A stretch of DNA of 64,000 nt from Alteromonas sp. KC3 (GCF_016756315.1 NZ_AP024235.1:3844001-3908000), one strand, 5' to 3'; positions 9,375-18,380 are shown, numbered from the stretch's first letter. Numbers and translations: made by a program. The notes: a model not told the origin generated them from the sequence alone.

Positions 9375-9809
9375 ATGAAAGACAAAAAAATTGTAGGCGC
9401 AGTTGAGCTTTGTGATTTACCAAAGCTTGCAATAACAGACCTAAACGTGCGTGTTGATACAGGTGCAGCCACTTCATCGCTGCACGTGGACAATATTGAA
9501 GAGTTTGAAAAAGATGATGAACTCTGGATCAAGTTCGATATTCATCCGGATATCCACAATGTAGATCGTGTGGTGCGTCGCGAAGCGCGTGTTGAAGGGC
9601 AAAAACGCGTAAAAAGCTCAACGGCAACGCTAGAAAAGCGTTATGTCATAATTACGCCTATAATTATGGACGGAAACCAGTGGGATATTCAGTTAACACT
9701 GACCGATCGCTCTGAAATGACTTACTTAATGCTGCTAGGTCGTGAAGCGATGAGCGGTCAATTTATAGTCGACCCTGAATTTGATTTCTTACTGACCGGT
9801 AAAGATTAA
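9375..9809 (+). CDS. Retropepsin-like RimK-associated protease (DUF785 / 'ATP-dependent zinc protease' family)
   Basis: A protein of 144 residues if it starts at the ATG at 9375 (MKDKKIVGAVELCDLPKL); a TTG at 9360 would add five residues. The segment VRVDTGAATSSLHVD has the D-T/S-G catalytic triad of retropepsin-like aspartyl proteases, and MLLGREAMSG carries the family's second conserved stretch. The family (Pfam Zn_protease, DUF785) has a misleading name: the visible motifs suggest an aspartyl protease fold. It often sits next to rimK; RimB of the Pseudomonas rimABK operon is of this kind. It is the last gene of the likely rimK operon; a 12-bp hairpin follows. Confidence 0.85.
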   Translation: MKDKKIVGAVELCDLPKLAITDLNVRVDTGAATSSLHVDNIEEFEKDDELWIKFDIHPDIHNVDRVVRREARVEGQKRVKSSTATLEKRYVIITPIIMDGNQWDIQLTLTDRSEMTYLMLLGREAMSGQFIVDPEFDFLLTGKD

Positions 9810-9817
9810 CTACTCAG

Positions 9818-9852
9818 CTTAAGTACCCCAAGGAGTTGTAGGGGTACTTAAG
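9818..9852 (+). terminator. 12-bp inverted repeat after the rimK operon
   Basis: CTTAAGTACCCC (9818-9829) and GGGGTACTTAAG (9841-9852) pair perfectly across an 11-base loop. It lies 8 bases after the stop, so termination is the simplest reading, but there is no T-run. The loop exposes AAGGAG, a Shine-Dalgarno-like sequence. Confidence 0.5.
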
Positions 9853-9880
9853 AGTCAGAAAATGAAATATGGACATTGAG

Positions 9881-10828
9881 ATGACTCTCAAACTCACCCC
9901 GGTGCTGCTTCTAGGAGCAGTACTTTTGCCACTGACCAGTGCAGTTGCACAGAATCAACCGAGTGTGGTTAACAATGAGCTGCCACACAGCGTATTAAGG
10001 TTGCCAAATGTTCATCCCGGTCGCGACGCAGTATATGCGTATGCAAAGCAACTACTCACCGAAGCGCTAGAAGTCACCGAAGACAGTTACGGTACGTTTG
10101 AATTGGTTGTCAGCACTCAGGAAACGGCACAAGAAAGACAGCTACGAAGTTTAGAACACAGCATGCTCGACGTAACATGGAGCGTCACCTCTATTGAACG
10201 TGAGCAACATTTTCTTCCAGTTCGCATTCCGATTATGGCTGGGCTATTTGGTAAACGCATATTGCTTGTGCGCGAAGGCGATGCCCGCTTCAGCCAAGTG
10301 AAAAGCCTTGAAGCACTTCAATCATACCGCGCTGTGTTAGGGTACGACTGGCCTGATACAAAAATATTTAAGGCCAACAATATACCGGTCTTAGAGACAA
10401 CTTATCGCGCGTCATTCAAAATTGTTTCTGAGGGGTTCGCGGATATGTTTCCGCGCAGTGCAATGGAGATTCAAGAAGAGCTCAGTGATGAGAGTTTGAG
10501 TCGCGAACTGGCAATAGAAGATAGCCTTGTTGTGTCCTACCCCAGCCCTATCTTTTTCTTTGTGGGCAGCGATAACCACCAGCTAGCGGGACGAATTGCA
10601 CAAGGCTTACTCATTTTATTTGAAACCGGCCGATTTCAAACAATGTTGACACAACAGCCAGGTTACCAACAAAGCATGTCGCTACTTGAAGGACGAACAG
10701 TTATCGAAATAGAAAACCCATTATTAAGCGAGCAGAGCCGACTAGCACTTGAACGCTTCTTACCCGAATTTTCACAATCATTGGAAACCGCTCACCAAAG
10801 CCTGCCTCCGCAAAACCAAATAGAGTGA
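9881..10828 (+). CDS. Secreted periplasmic solute-binding-like protein
   Basis: A 315-residue protein if it starts at the ATG at 9881 (MTLKLTPVLLLGAVLLP); an ATG at 9869 would prepend MDIE, which is unusual for a signal peptide. The signal peptide probably ends at TSAVAQ. The mature part (VLRLPNVHPGRDAVYAYAKQ, then LEHSMLDVTWSVTSIEREQ) has the alternating character of SBP_bac_3-like periplasmic binding folds without conserved ligand residues that I can name. No transporter gene is adjacent. It lies directly before the convergent crbR gene, so a sensory role for the Crb system is possible, but that is only positional. Confidence 0.75.
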   Translation: MTLKLTPVLLLGAVLLPLTSAVAQNQPSVVNNELPHSVLRLPNVHPGRDAVYAYAKQLLTEALEVTEDSYGTFELVVSTQETAQERQLRSLEHSMLDVTWSVTSIEREQHFLPVRIPIMAGLFGKRILLVREGDARFSQVKSLEALQSYRAVLGYDWPDTKIFKANNIPVLETTYRASFKIVSEGFADMFPRSAMEIQEELSDESLSRELAIEDSLVVSYPSPIFFFVGSDNHQLAGRIAQGLLILFETGRFQTMLTQQPGYQQSMSLLEGRTVIEIENPLLSEQSRLALERFLPEFSQSLETAHQSLPPQNQIE

Positions 10829-10845
10829 GTACTCACACTCTTTTT
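10823..10845 (+). terminator. Weak terminator at the end of the binding-protein gene
   Basis: GAGTG (10823-10827, overlapping the TGA stop) pairs with CACTC (10836-10840) and TTTTT follows. The central GTGAGTACTCAC is itself a palindrome. The stem is short, so this is tentative. Confidence 0.4.
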
Positions 10846-10863
10846 AATGCAAGCTTTACATAG

Positions 10864-11508
10864 CTATTGCGAGGGTGGCTCTAGCTCTAATTGCGATGCG
10901 ATAAGCACAGCTTGAGTTCGGTTGTTGATACCAAGCTTTTTAAATATTGCCGTTACGTGTGCCTTAACTGTAGCCTCTGCAATATCCAAGTTGTACCCAA
11001 TTTGCTTGTTTAATAGGCCATCTCGCATGTAACAAAGTACCTTGTACTGAGAAGGAGTAAGCGAAGCAACTTTGTCTGCTAATTCAGAGAATGCCTCGTC
11101 AACTTCATCAACATTTTCACTTATGTTGTCAGGTAACCAAACGTCACCATCGAGGATTGCCTCTACCGCATTCGCAATGTCGTGGGCGCTGGCAGTTTTA
11201 GGAATAAACCCCAGTGCACCTACACTGATTATCTTTGAAATAAGCGCGGTGTCCTCTGTGCCAGAAACCACTGCTACGGGTAGATCGGGGAAAAGCTTAC
11301 GAATGTGGAGTAAGCCGAACAGATCATTACTGCCCGGCATATGTAAGTCGAGAAGTAACAGGTCGATATCGTCATTATTGAGAATATCGACCGTAGTATT
11401 CAAGTCGCCAGCCTCTTTCAATGTTAAGGCGGGCAATGACAATGACAATGCCCCTCTCAGTGCATCGCGATACAGCGGGTGATCATCTGCGATCAAAAGC
11501 GTTATCAT
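10864..11508 (-). CDS. crbR: CrbR-type LuxR/NarL-family response regulator
   Basis: A 214-residue two-domain response regulator. The receiver domain covers residues 1 to about 120, with the acidic pair in LLIADDHPLYRD, the phospho-acceptor Asp 54 in LLLLDLHMPG, a conserved Thr/Ser position in AVVSGTED and Lys in GFIPKTAS. The DNA-binding domain is a LuxR-type helix-turn-helix at about 148-205 (LTPSQYKVLCYMRDGLLNKQ, then IAEATVKAHVTAIFKKLGI). It ends immediately downstream of acs in the same direction (gap 15 bases), so it is probably cotranscribed with its main target. In Vibrio and Pseudomonas CrbR is the partner of CrbS and activates acs. Confidence 0.92.
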   Translation of the reverse strand: MITLLIADDHPLYRDALRGALSLSLPALTLKEAGDLNTTVDILNNDDIDLLLLDLHMPGSNDLFGLLHIRKLFPDLPVAVVSGTEDTALISKIISVGALGFIPKTASAHDIANAVEAILDGDVWLPDNISENVDEVDEAFSELADKVASLTPSQYKVLCYMRDGLLNKQIGYNLDIAEATVKAHVTAIFKKLGINNRTQAVLIASQLELEPPSQ

Positions 11509-11523
11509 CGTCTATGTCCTTGA

Positions 11524-13470
11524 TTACTTGTTAAGTCTCTCCTCTATCAGTGTATCAACAACCGATGGATCCGCCAACGTAGAAGTATCTCCCAACTGCT
11601 CGTGCTCATTAGCGGCAATTTTACGAAGAATACGGCGCATAATTTTACCTGAACGCGTTTTCGGTAACCCTCGTGACCATTGGATCATGTCCGGAGTTGC
11701 TATAGGACTAAGCTCTTGGCGCACCCACGCTTTAAGCTCTTTAGTGAGTGCCTCATCGGCCTCTACCCCTTCGTTCGGCGTTACGTATACGTAAATACCT
11801 TGCCCTTTGATGTCATGAGGGAAACCCACAACTGCCGCTTCGGCAACCTTCGGATGAGCCACCAGCGCACTTTCAATCTCTGCCGTACCTAGGCGGTGAC
11901 CTGATACGTTTAATACGTCATCAACGCGCCCCGTAATCCAATAGAAGCCATCTTCATCACGACGGGCCCCGTCACCCGTGAAATACACGCCTTTATATGC
12001 ACTGAAGTAAGTATTGATAAAGCGTTGATGATCACCATAAACCGTTCTAGCTTGGCTTGGCCAGCTATCTTTAATCACCAAATTACCTTCTGCCACTCCC
12101 TCTAGTTCATTGCCATCAGCATCGAATAATGCTGGCTGAATACCGAAGAAAGGACGCGTTGCTGAGCCTGGTTTCAATTCTGTTGCGCCAGGTAATGGTA
12201 ATATCATGTGACCGCCAGTTTCAGTTTGCCACCATGTATCGATGATAGGACAGCGACCTTTACCAATAACGCGGTGATACCATTCCCATGCTTCAGGGTT
12301 GATAGGCTCACCGACTGTACCTAAGAGACGCAATGATGAGAGATCGCATCCCTCGGCAGGTACATCACCATGGGCCATAAGTGCGCGAATGGCTGTGGGT
12401 GCAGTATATAGGCTATTTACTTTATACTTCTCAACCACTTGTGCAATACGCTTAACATCAGGGTAAGTAGGCACCCCTTCAAAGAATACCTGCGACGCCG
12501 CGTTTACCATAGGGCCATACACCATGTAGCTATGGCCTGTGATCCAGCCAACGTCGGCCGTACACCAATATACGTCGTCTTGCTTGTAATCAAACGCATA
12601 TTTAAATGTCATTGCTGAATATAAAAGGTACCCTCCGGTGGTGTGAACAACGCCTTTAGGCGTGCCTGTTGAGCCCGATGTGTACAAAATAAACAGCGGG
12701 TCCTCTGCATTCATTACCTCTGGCTCACACTGCGCCGAACAACCTTCTACAGCATCATGCCACCAAACGTCGTGTTCACTGTTCCACTCTACTTCTGAAC
12801 CTGTCAGCTTGTGCACGAGAACGTGGGTAATAGAAGGACAAGCGTCACCAGCAAGTGCTTTATCGACGTTAGCTTTTAATGGGATAGTACGACCGGCACG
12901 TCGTCCTTCATCAGCCGTAATCACCACTTTAGCCGCGCTATCATTTATGCGGTCGGCAATAGCATTTGGCGAAAATCCGCCAAAAATCACTGAATGTACA
13001 GCACCTATTCTTGCGCAAGCCAACATGGCATAAGCTGCCTCTGGCACCATGGGCATGTAAATGGCAATGCGATCGCCTTTTTCAACACCCATCGCCTTTA
13101 ACGCATTCGCAAGTTTGCACACCTCATAGTGAACTTGCTGATAGGTAATATCTTGACTATCTTCTGGTGAATCGCCTTCCCAGTGAAATGCCACTTTGGT
13201 GGCGTTGTCAGCGAGGTGTCTATCAATGCAGTTATAGCTGGCATTTAATTCACCATCTTCAAACCACTTTATTGATACATCGCTTTCACCAAATACTGTA
13301 TTTTTGACTTTAGTTGGCGCTGTATACCACTCCAGTGCGCCAGCATGCTCAGCCCAAAAAGCTTCTGGTTGCTCTACCGACTGCTTATACATTGCATCGT
13401 ATTGAGAGGCCGTCAGGTGGGTAGACTGAAGAATGTTGTCAGGTACAGCATAGGTTTTGCTGGTGGTCAT
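11524..13470 (-). CDS. acs: Acetyl-coenzyme A synthetase
   Basis: A 648-residue AMP-forming acetate--CoA ligase of normal length. I place the start at 13470 ([12 protein letters not shown]) because GGAGG lies 8 bases upstream (complement at 13479-13483); the frame is open to 13491 but without such a site. Visible motifs are the phosphate-binding loop [14 protein letters not shown], the acetate-pocket region [12 protein letters not shown], the hinge/ATP motif [33 protein letters not shown], and the C-terminal [15 protein letters not shown], whose first Lys after SG is the catalytic lysine that is silenced by acetylation. It turns acetate into acetyl-CoA in the cytoplasm. Regulation by CrbSR is established for homologues; the upstream region here contains matching palindromes. 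Confidence 0.98.
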   Translation of the reverse strand: MTTSKTYAVPDNILQSTHLTASQYDAMYKQSVEQPEAFWAEHAGALEWYTAPTKVKNTVFGESDVSIKWFEDGELNASYNCIDRHLADNATKVAFHWEGDSPEDSQDITYQQVHYEVCKLANALKAMGVEKGDRIAIYMPMVPEAAYAMLACARIGAVHSVIFGGFSPNAIADRINDSAAKVVITADEGRRAGRTIPLKANVDKALAGDACPSITHVLVHKLTGSEVEWNSEHDVWWHDAVEGCSAQCEPEVMNAEDPLFILYTSGSTGTPKGVVHTTGGYLLYSAMTFKYAFDYKQDDVYWCTADVGWITGHSYMVYGPMVNAASQVFFEGVPTYPDVKRIAQVVEKYKVNSLYTAPTAIRALMAHGDVPAEGCDLSSLRLLGTVGEPINPEAWEWYHRVIGKGRCPIIDTWWQTETGGHMILPLPGATELKPGSATRPFFGIQPALFDADGNELEGVAEGNLVIKDSWPSQARTVYGDHQRFINTYFSAYKGVYFTGDGARRDEDGFYWITGRVDDVLNVSGHRLGTAEIESALVAHPKVAEAAVVGFPHDIKGQGIYVYVTPNEGVEADEALTKELKAWVRQELSPIATPDMIQWSRGLPKTRSGKIMRRILRKIAANEHEQLGDTSTLADPSVVDTLIEERLNK

Positions 13471-13552
13471 AAAAATTGCCTCCACAATCAAATATGTAAA
13501 AATCTTGTTGTATGGTGAAACACTCTAGCCATTCACCCATAAAGCAAAATGA

Positions 13553-13650
13553 GACTTTGGTCTTAACAGACTTATAAATGCGAAAAGTACTTTTATTTAT
13601 GGATAGAACGACCTTTCCTTGTACGACTATAGTCTTATGCGACCAAGGGC
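13553..13650. promoter_or_regulatory. acs / porin divergent control region with candidate CrbR palindromes
   Basis: GACTTTGGTC (13553-13562) and GACTATAGTC (13625-13634) match the palindrome seen twice before crbS. GACCAAGGGC (13641-13650) is a weaker neighbour 16 bases further on. The first site is about 83-92 bases before the acs ATG and the second about 102 bases before the porin ATG. Control of both divergent genes is inferred. Confidence 0.6.
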
Positions 13651-13735
13651 TTATTTAATTTTGAGATAATACGTACACAATTAGCAATGTTAACGTTGAA
13701 TTTACATTTAATTAACCACTTTTTTGGAATACACG

Positions 13736-14899
13736 ATGAAAGCTAAAATAAAAACCACAGCAACAGCAGTAGCGCTTTGCTTAGCAGCATCAAGCGGCGC
13801 AGTGCATGCAGCCACGATCGGCGACACAAGTGTGAAATTCACAGGTTACGTAAAAGTAGATGCGATGCTGAGTGATTACTCAGACGGCACAATCGCCTCA
13901 GGCAGCGTTGGACGAGACTTTTACATTCCTTCACTGACTCCGGTCGGTGGCGTTGACGAAGACGCGCAATTTGATGCTCACATTAGAACTTCACGCTTTC
14001 GCTTTGCTACTTCAACGCCTACAGCTGAAGGTGACACAATTAATGGTGTATTCGAACTCGACTTCGTGGTGACCGATGGTGGTAATGAACGTATTAGTAA
14101 CTCTTATCTCCCTCGTGTACGCCATGCTTATATTAGCTATAAAAACTGGTTGGTAGGTCAAACTTGGACCACTTTCATGGATGTAGGTGCACTACCCGAA
14201 TCGCTTGATTTCATTGGTACAACTGACGGTATTACCTTTGGTCGTCAGGTCATGGTTCGATACACTAACGGCGGCTTACAGCTTGCACTGGAAAACCCTG
14301 AATCGACTATCACACCATTTGGTGGCGGTGGACGCATTGTAAGTGATGACAATAGCTTTCCAGACTTTGTTGCGGCCTACACCTCTAAACACGATTGGGG
14401 TTATTGGAAAGTAGCTGGCCTACTTCGCCAACTCTCTTATGACAACGCAGGCGATATCGATGCCGATGAAACCAGTTATGGCGTATCTGTAACGGGTAAG
14501 TACAAGCTTTCAAATGGTGATGACATTCGTTTCACATTCCACACCGGTTCAGGTTTGGGTCGTTACTCAGCGCTAAACGCCGCAAACGGTGCAGTGCTTA
14601 CTGAAAATGGTGACTTAGAAACCATTGATACAACCGGTTATGGCATTGCATATCGTCATGTGTGGAGTGAAAAAGCACGCAGTAGCATAATGTTTTCAGC
14701 ATTTGAGGCCGACAATGATGTAGCACTAACGGGTCTTGGTGTTACTGAAAGCACTTACAGCACACGTGTTAATTACCTATATTCACCAACCAAAGCCCTT
14801 ACTGTAGGTGCTGAATACGCCTTTGCTCACAGAGAAGTAGAGTCTGGTTTAGAGGGTGACATGAACCGAATTCAAGTATCAGCAAAGTACGCTTTCTAA
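13736..14899 (+). CDS. DcaP-like trimeric outer-membrane porin
   Basis: A 387-residue protein starting at the ATG at 13736 (MKAKIKTTATAVALCLAASS); an in-frame TTG at 13724 lacks support. The signal peptide probably ends after SGAVHA, giving mature ATIGDTSVKFTGYVKVD. The mature chain has the DcaP pattern: an early GYVKVDAMLSDYSDG, RDFYIPSLTPVGG, then HIRTSRFRFATSTPTAEGD. Alternating beta-strands follow to a C-terminal aromatic (IQVSAKYAF), the outer-membrane insertion signal. DcaP-type porins take up small carboxylates. Its divergence from acs, with shared operator-like palindromes, suggests it is the outer-membrane entry for acetate or a related acid; this is inference. Confidence 0.88.
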   Translation: MKAKIKTTATAVALCLAASSGAVHAATIGDTSVKFTGYVKVDAMLSDYSDGTIASGSVGRDFYIPSLTPVGGVDEDAQFDAHIRTSRFRFATSTPTAEGDTINGVFELDFVVTDGGNERISNSYLPRVRHAYISYKNWLVGQTWTTFMDVGALPESLDFIGTTDGITFGRQVMVRYTNGGLQLALENPESTITPFGGGGRIVSDDNSFPDFVAAYTSKHDWGYWKVAGLLRQLSYDNAGDIDADETSYGVSVTGKYKLSNGDDIRFTFHTGSGLGRYSALNAANGAVLTENGDLETIDTTGYGIAYRHVWSEKARSSIMFSAFEADNDVALTGLGVTESTYSTRVNYLYSPTKALTVGAEYAFAHREVESGLEGDMNRIQVSAKYAF

Positions 14900-14912
14900 A
14901 AACGTATGGAAT

Positions 14913-14942
14913 AAAAAACGGCGCACATGCGCCGTTTTTTTT
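14913..14942. terminator. Bidirectional terminator between porin and Na/Pi symporter genes
   Basis: AAAAAACGGCGC-ACAT-GCGCCGTTTTTTTT: a GC-rich 6-bp core extended by A/T pairs, with T-runs in both directions, between two convergent genes. Confidence 0.9.
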
Positions 14943-14946
14943 GTTT

Positions 14947-16101
14947 TTACATAGTGGTAAATATAATGCCCAAAGGCATCACAAAAAATAAACCACCAAT
15001 GTACGCTGCGCCATAGAGTTTTCTTTCTGACGCGATAACAGACAATTGATACGATAACGTAAGTGGAATATTTCGCAGCACTGGAATGCCATAAATAATG
15101 ACCACTCCGAGTACATTATAGATGAGATGGACCAACGCAATTTGAAGTGCAAACCCGCTATTTACACCTACTACGCCAAGTGCTGCTATAAGCGCTGTAA
15201 TACAAGTACCAATATTAGCACCTAGCGTAAACGGATAGATGTCTCGTGCTTTTAAAATATCACTCCCAACTAAGGGCACCATCAATGATGTGGTGGTTGA
15301 AGATGACTGCACCAACACGGTCATCACTGCACCTGATGCAATGCCTGACAACGGGCCTTTCCCAATACTTCTATGCAGTAATTCTTTCGCTTTACCTACC
15401 ATTAATGCCTTCATGATTTTCCCCATATAGGTAATGGAGAGCATAATTAAAGCAATACCAATTATAATTTTGGCCACGCCAGGATAGATGGAGGGAAGAA
15501 ACTGTAGCGATTGCGTTGCAAAATCAGTCACCGGCTGCGTTGCCGCTTTAATAGGGTTTACCCCATTAAGCCCCAATGCCTCACCCGTGTGCAGCAAGGC
15601 CACCAGTTGACCACTTAAGTATTCTAAAATACCAAATGCCATTTCAAGCGGTAAGAAAATAAGTACTGACAACACATTAAAGAAATCGTGGATGGTCGCG
15701 GCATTAAAAGCGCGTTGGAATTCCTCTTTTCGCGCTACGTGTCCAAGGCTTACCAGCGTGTTCGTGATACTTGTACCAATGTTCGCTCCCATCATCATGG
15801 GCACCGCAATAGTGATAGGAAGTCCACCAGCAACCATCCCAACAATAATGGATGTAACCGTACTAGAAGACTGAATCAGTGCGGTTGACACCATGCCTAT
15901 AATCAACCCCATTATGGGGTTCGATGCAAAGTTAAAGAGTTCTCTTGCGTGATCGCCCGTGGCGTATTTAAAACCGCTTCCTATCATGCTCACCGCAATA
16001 AGCATCAGGTAAACAAGTAAGGCAAGTACAAGCCAGCGCTGCCAATTGTGGTTATTATCTAACGCGGCCTGGTCGGCCAATTGGGGATCTATTGTGGACA
16101 T
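14947..16101 (-). CDS. Na+/phosphate (NptA/PhoU-less) symporter family protein
   Basis: A 384-residue inner-membrane protein if it starts at MSTIDPQLADQAALD; an upstream ATG at 16131 would add ten residues. It carries the two hallmark QSSS repeats of the Na/Pi-cotransporter (SLC34-like) family, ALIQSSSTVTSIIVGMVAGG and TVLVQSSSTTTSLMVPLVG, in two inverted halves of about four helices each, plus GANIGTSITNTLVSLGH and GANIGTCITALIAALG. It has no C-terminal PhoU-like domain. Expected role: Na+-driven inorganic phosphate transport. An 8-bp inverted repeat lies right before the chosen start and could shield the ribosome site. Confidence 0.9.
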   Translation of the reverse strand: MSTIDPQLADQAALDNNHNWQRWLVLALLVYLMLIAVSMIGSGFKYATGDHARELFNFASNPIMGLIIGMVSTALIQSSSTVTSIIVGMVAGGLPITIAVPMMMGANIGTSITNTLVSLGHVARKEEFQRAFNAATIHDFFNVLSVLIFLPLEMAFGILEYLSGQLVALLHTGEALGLNGVNPIKAATQPVTDFATQSLQFLPSIYPGVAKIIIGIALIMLSITYMGKIMKALMVGKAKELLHRSIGKGPLSGIASGAVMTVLVQSSSTTTSLMVPLVGSDILKARDIYPFTLGANIGTCITALIAALGVVGVNSGFALQIALVHLIYNVLGVVIIYGIPVLRNIPLTLSYQLSVIASERKLYGAAYIGGLFFVMPLGIIFTTM

Positions 16102-16128
16102 AGTCTTTCGTAAGCATACAGAAAGACT
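16102..16128 (-). repeat. Inverted repeat at the start of the Na/Pi symporter gene
   Basis: AGTCTTTC (16102-16109) and GAAAGACT (16121-16128) pair over an 11-base loop. If translation starts at 16101 the hairpin ends at the ATG and would cover the ribosome-binding region; if it starts at 16131 it is coding. Confidence 0.5.
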
Positions 16129-16153
16129 CATAGTATGACGTGCATATTACACA

Positions 16154-16181
16154 AAAATGACGAGCCTAAGCTCGCCATTTT
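16154..16181 (-). terminator. Terminator of the aldo/keto reductase gene
   Basis: On the minus strand AAAATGGCGAGC-TTAG-GCTCGTCATTTTT forms a stem with one mismatch and ends in a T-run. It lies about 32 bases after the stop codon. Confidence 0.8.
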
Positions 16182-16212
16182 GAAGGTTAAGAAATCAACT
16201 TTTATTCGCGTA

Positions 16213-17265
16213 TCAGAACCCTAGAGGGTACGCTCGCAATACATCGTGCACCTCTTCTAGCGTTTTTTGAGGCAGCTGCAACGAGAACGCCGCTATATTT
16301 TCTTTCAATTGTTCAATTGACGTTGCGCCAATGATAGTCGACGTTACGCCAGGTACTTGCTGACACCATGCTAAGGCCAACTGTGAAGGTGTAATATCAA
16401 TACTCTTGGCAATCGCCACATACTTGTCAGTTGCCGCCTGCGCGGGTGCTTTATCTCTAAATAACCCCATGCGCTGCGCAAGTGTCCAGCGAGAACCTTC
16501 TGGTCTTGCGCCATTTTGATATTTTCCACTTAACATTCCCGTTGCCAAAGGCGACCACGGCAAATAAGCAATATCTTCAAGTGCGCACATCTCTATAAGA
16601 TATGGCCAGTCTTTAGCGTGCAATAAGCTAAATTCGTTTTGTATAGAGACAGGCTTCTCAATGCCCATCTCGCTACATAATTTAAGAAATGTATGTATTC
16701 CCCAAGGCGTATCGTCGGACAGGCCCCAATGTTTTATCTTACCTGCTTCCAAAGCCAGTTGAATGCCCTTAAGAATATCACGCATTCCCTCAACCTCGCG
16801 GTTGCGATCTATTTTTGTGGGGTCGGTATTATCTGGCCAGTGCTTACCGAAATGCGGTGTAACGCGATTTGGCCAATGCAGTTGATAAACATCAATATAG
16901 TCAGTTTGAAGTCGAGCTAGTGAATCGTCTAATGCGCGTGTTACAGCATCTGCTGTAATTGGCCCACCTTCTCGTATATAACGAAGACCACTTCCTGCTA
17001 CCTTTGTCATCAATACCATGTCTGAACGTTTCGCATGGTTTCTTGAGAGCCAATTCCCTAAAATTCGCTCTGTATCACCGTATGTCTCTTTATTGGGTGG
17101 TACAGGGTACATTTCCGCTGTATCGATAAAATTCACGCCATTGTCTAGCGCGCAAGCAATTTGCTGATCAGCATCGCTTTGCGTATTTTGAATTCCCCAT
17201 GTCATCGTGCCTAAACACACCTCAGACACTGATAAGTCGCTAGTTCCTAAGCGATTGAATTTCAT
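16213..17265 (-). CDS. NADP(H)-dependent aldo/keto reductase, Tas-like
   Basis: A 350-residue cytoplasmic oxidoreductase of the aldo/keto reductase superfamily. The start MKFNRLGTSDLSVSEVCLGTMTWG is typical of the Tas branch. The catalytic region is clear: NFIDTAEMYPVPPNKETYGD contains the Asp and Tyr of the tetrad, KVAG carries the Lys, and DVYQLHWPNR the His. The C-terminal nucleotide site VTSTIIGATSIEQLKENI is also present. Its length matches E. coli Tas (346). The physiological substrate is unknown; Tas was named from suppression of tyrosine auxotrophy in E. coli. It is a single-gene unit with its own terminator. Confidence 0.92.
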   Translation of the reverse strand: MKFNRLGTSDLSVSEVCLGTMTWGIQNTQSDADQQIACALDNGVNFIDTAEMYPVPPNKETYGDTERILGNWLSRNHAKRSDMVLMTKVAGSGLRYIREGGPITADAVTRALDDSLARLQTDYIDVYQLHWPNRVTPHFGKHWPDNTDPTKIDRNREVEGMRDILKGIQLALEAGKIKHWGLSDDTPWGIHTFLKLCSEMGIEKPVSIQNEFSLLHAKDWPYLIEMCALEDIAYLPWSPLATGMLSGKYQNGARPEGSRWTLAQRMGLFRDKAPAQAATDKYVAIAKSIDITPSQLALAWCQQVPGVTSTIIGATSIEQLKENIAAFSLQLPQKTLEEVHDVLRAYPLGF

Positions 17266-17327
17266 GTTGTACTACCTTCAAATTAAACATGCGAAATTAT
17301 TCGTATAGTCTCAATACTTTCGCTTCG

Positions 17328-18380
17328 CTATGACGCCTTCTTACTGGCCAATTCAGCCTCAGCACTTGCAAGCCTAGCCTCAATATCCTGGCGTGATTCC
17401 ACCATCTCATTGGCTAACTCAGCCAATGATTTAAATTCAGCAAAGCCAAGCTGACGCGTATCTATTTTTTGGTACTGCCGTTTAGAGCGGCAAAAGAACA
17501 TCACAAAGTTAGCAAAAGCGCGATGGAATGTCGCAAAACTCTTGATTAAAACCAGAATTAATACGATGGATGTTAGCGCTGCAATACCCAAACTGTAGAT
17601 ACGCACTTGTGCTTCTTGTTGTTCAATTATGGGTTGCAGAGCGCCATCGATCATTTTTAGTTGAGATTCCACATTATGAGCGCTTTGCCTAAACTCTCCA
17701 CGTAAACCCTCGTTGTGGGTAAGGCCAAATGCGGTATAAGTTGCTACAAGTTCTTTCAGCACAGTTTGATATTGGCTAAGTGCTATTAGAAGCTCACCGC
17801 CCTCACTATTTGCACTGAGCAATTGGCGACTTAACACATCTAACTGCTTTGCATACTGCCCTTCATGAGTCAGTTGAAAGTTACGCACTGCAAGCTTCAA
17901 GTCAGTAAACAGACTTATAGAATATGGGTTGCTAATATTTGATGTGAGCGTTTCTTCAATATCGATAATCCGCTTGCGAAGTCCCTGTTCGTTGCTTAAC
18001 CCAATACGCTCTTGTAAGGACACAACTTGCTGAAAAGTGCGGCTGTAAGCATCTATAGAAACCGACAAGCTTTCAACATCGGTGATGGGAAGCTTGTATT
18101 CATTGAATGTGGGGACCAATGTATCCAAGCGAGTGCTAAACAGCGTCGAGCGCTCGGTAAATTTCTCAAAATAACGTCTGTCGTGCCGCAGCAAGAAATC
18201 TTTTTCATGTCGGCGCATTTGCAGCAAATCTTGTCCCATCCTAAGCAAGACATCACGCTGTTGATTTAGGCCAATGAGTCGTTGAGTAAAATAATGCTGA
18301 CTCACTACTAACATGCTCATCCCCATTACACAGATGAGAGTCATTAACACTAAGCGAGACTTAATTGAATCGAATTTCAT
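17328..18380 (-). CDS. Chemoreceptor-like membrane sensor (HBM-type) without a signalling domain
   Basis: A 350-residue protein with a membrane helix at about 9-31, a long helical periplasmic region (about 35-255) and a second membrane helix (about 262-282). The motif LLQMRRHEKDFLLRHDRRYF is the signature I associate with helical-bimodular (HBM) ligand domains of McpS-like chemoreceptors. After the second helix there are only some 65 residues (FAEFKSLAELANEMVESRQD, then a coiled-coil tail), resembling part of a HAMP or linker helix. No methyl-accepting, kinase or GGDEF domain follows and the stop is clean. The ribosome site GAGGAG is 7 bases from ATG. It may work through a partner in trans or be a shortened receptor; no frameshift partner is visible downstream. 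Confidence 0.7.
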   Translation of the reverse strand: MKFDSIKSRLVLMTLICVMGMSMLVVSQHYFTQRLIGLNQQRDVLLRMGQDLLQMRRHEKDFLLRHDRRYFEKFTERSTLFSTRLDTLVPTFNEYKLPITDVESLSVSIDAYSRTFQQVVSLQERIGLSNEQGLRKRIIDIEETLTSNISNPYSISLFTDLKLAVRNFQLTHEGQYAKQLDVLSRQLLSANSEGGELLIALSQYQTVLKELVATYTAFGLTHNEGLRGEFRQSAHNVESQLKMIDGALQPIIEQQEAQVRIYSLGIAALTSIVLILVLIKSFATFHRAFANFVMFFCRSKRQYQKIDTRQLGFAEFKSLAELANEMVESRQDIEARLASAEAELASKKAS

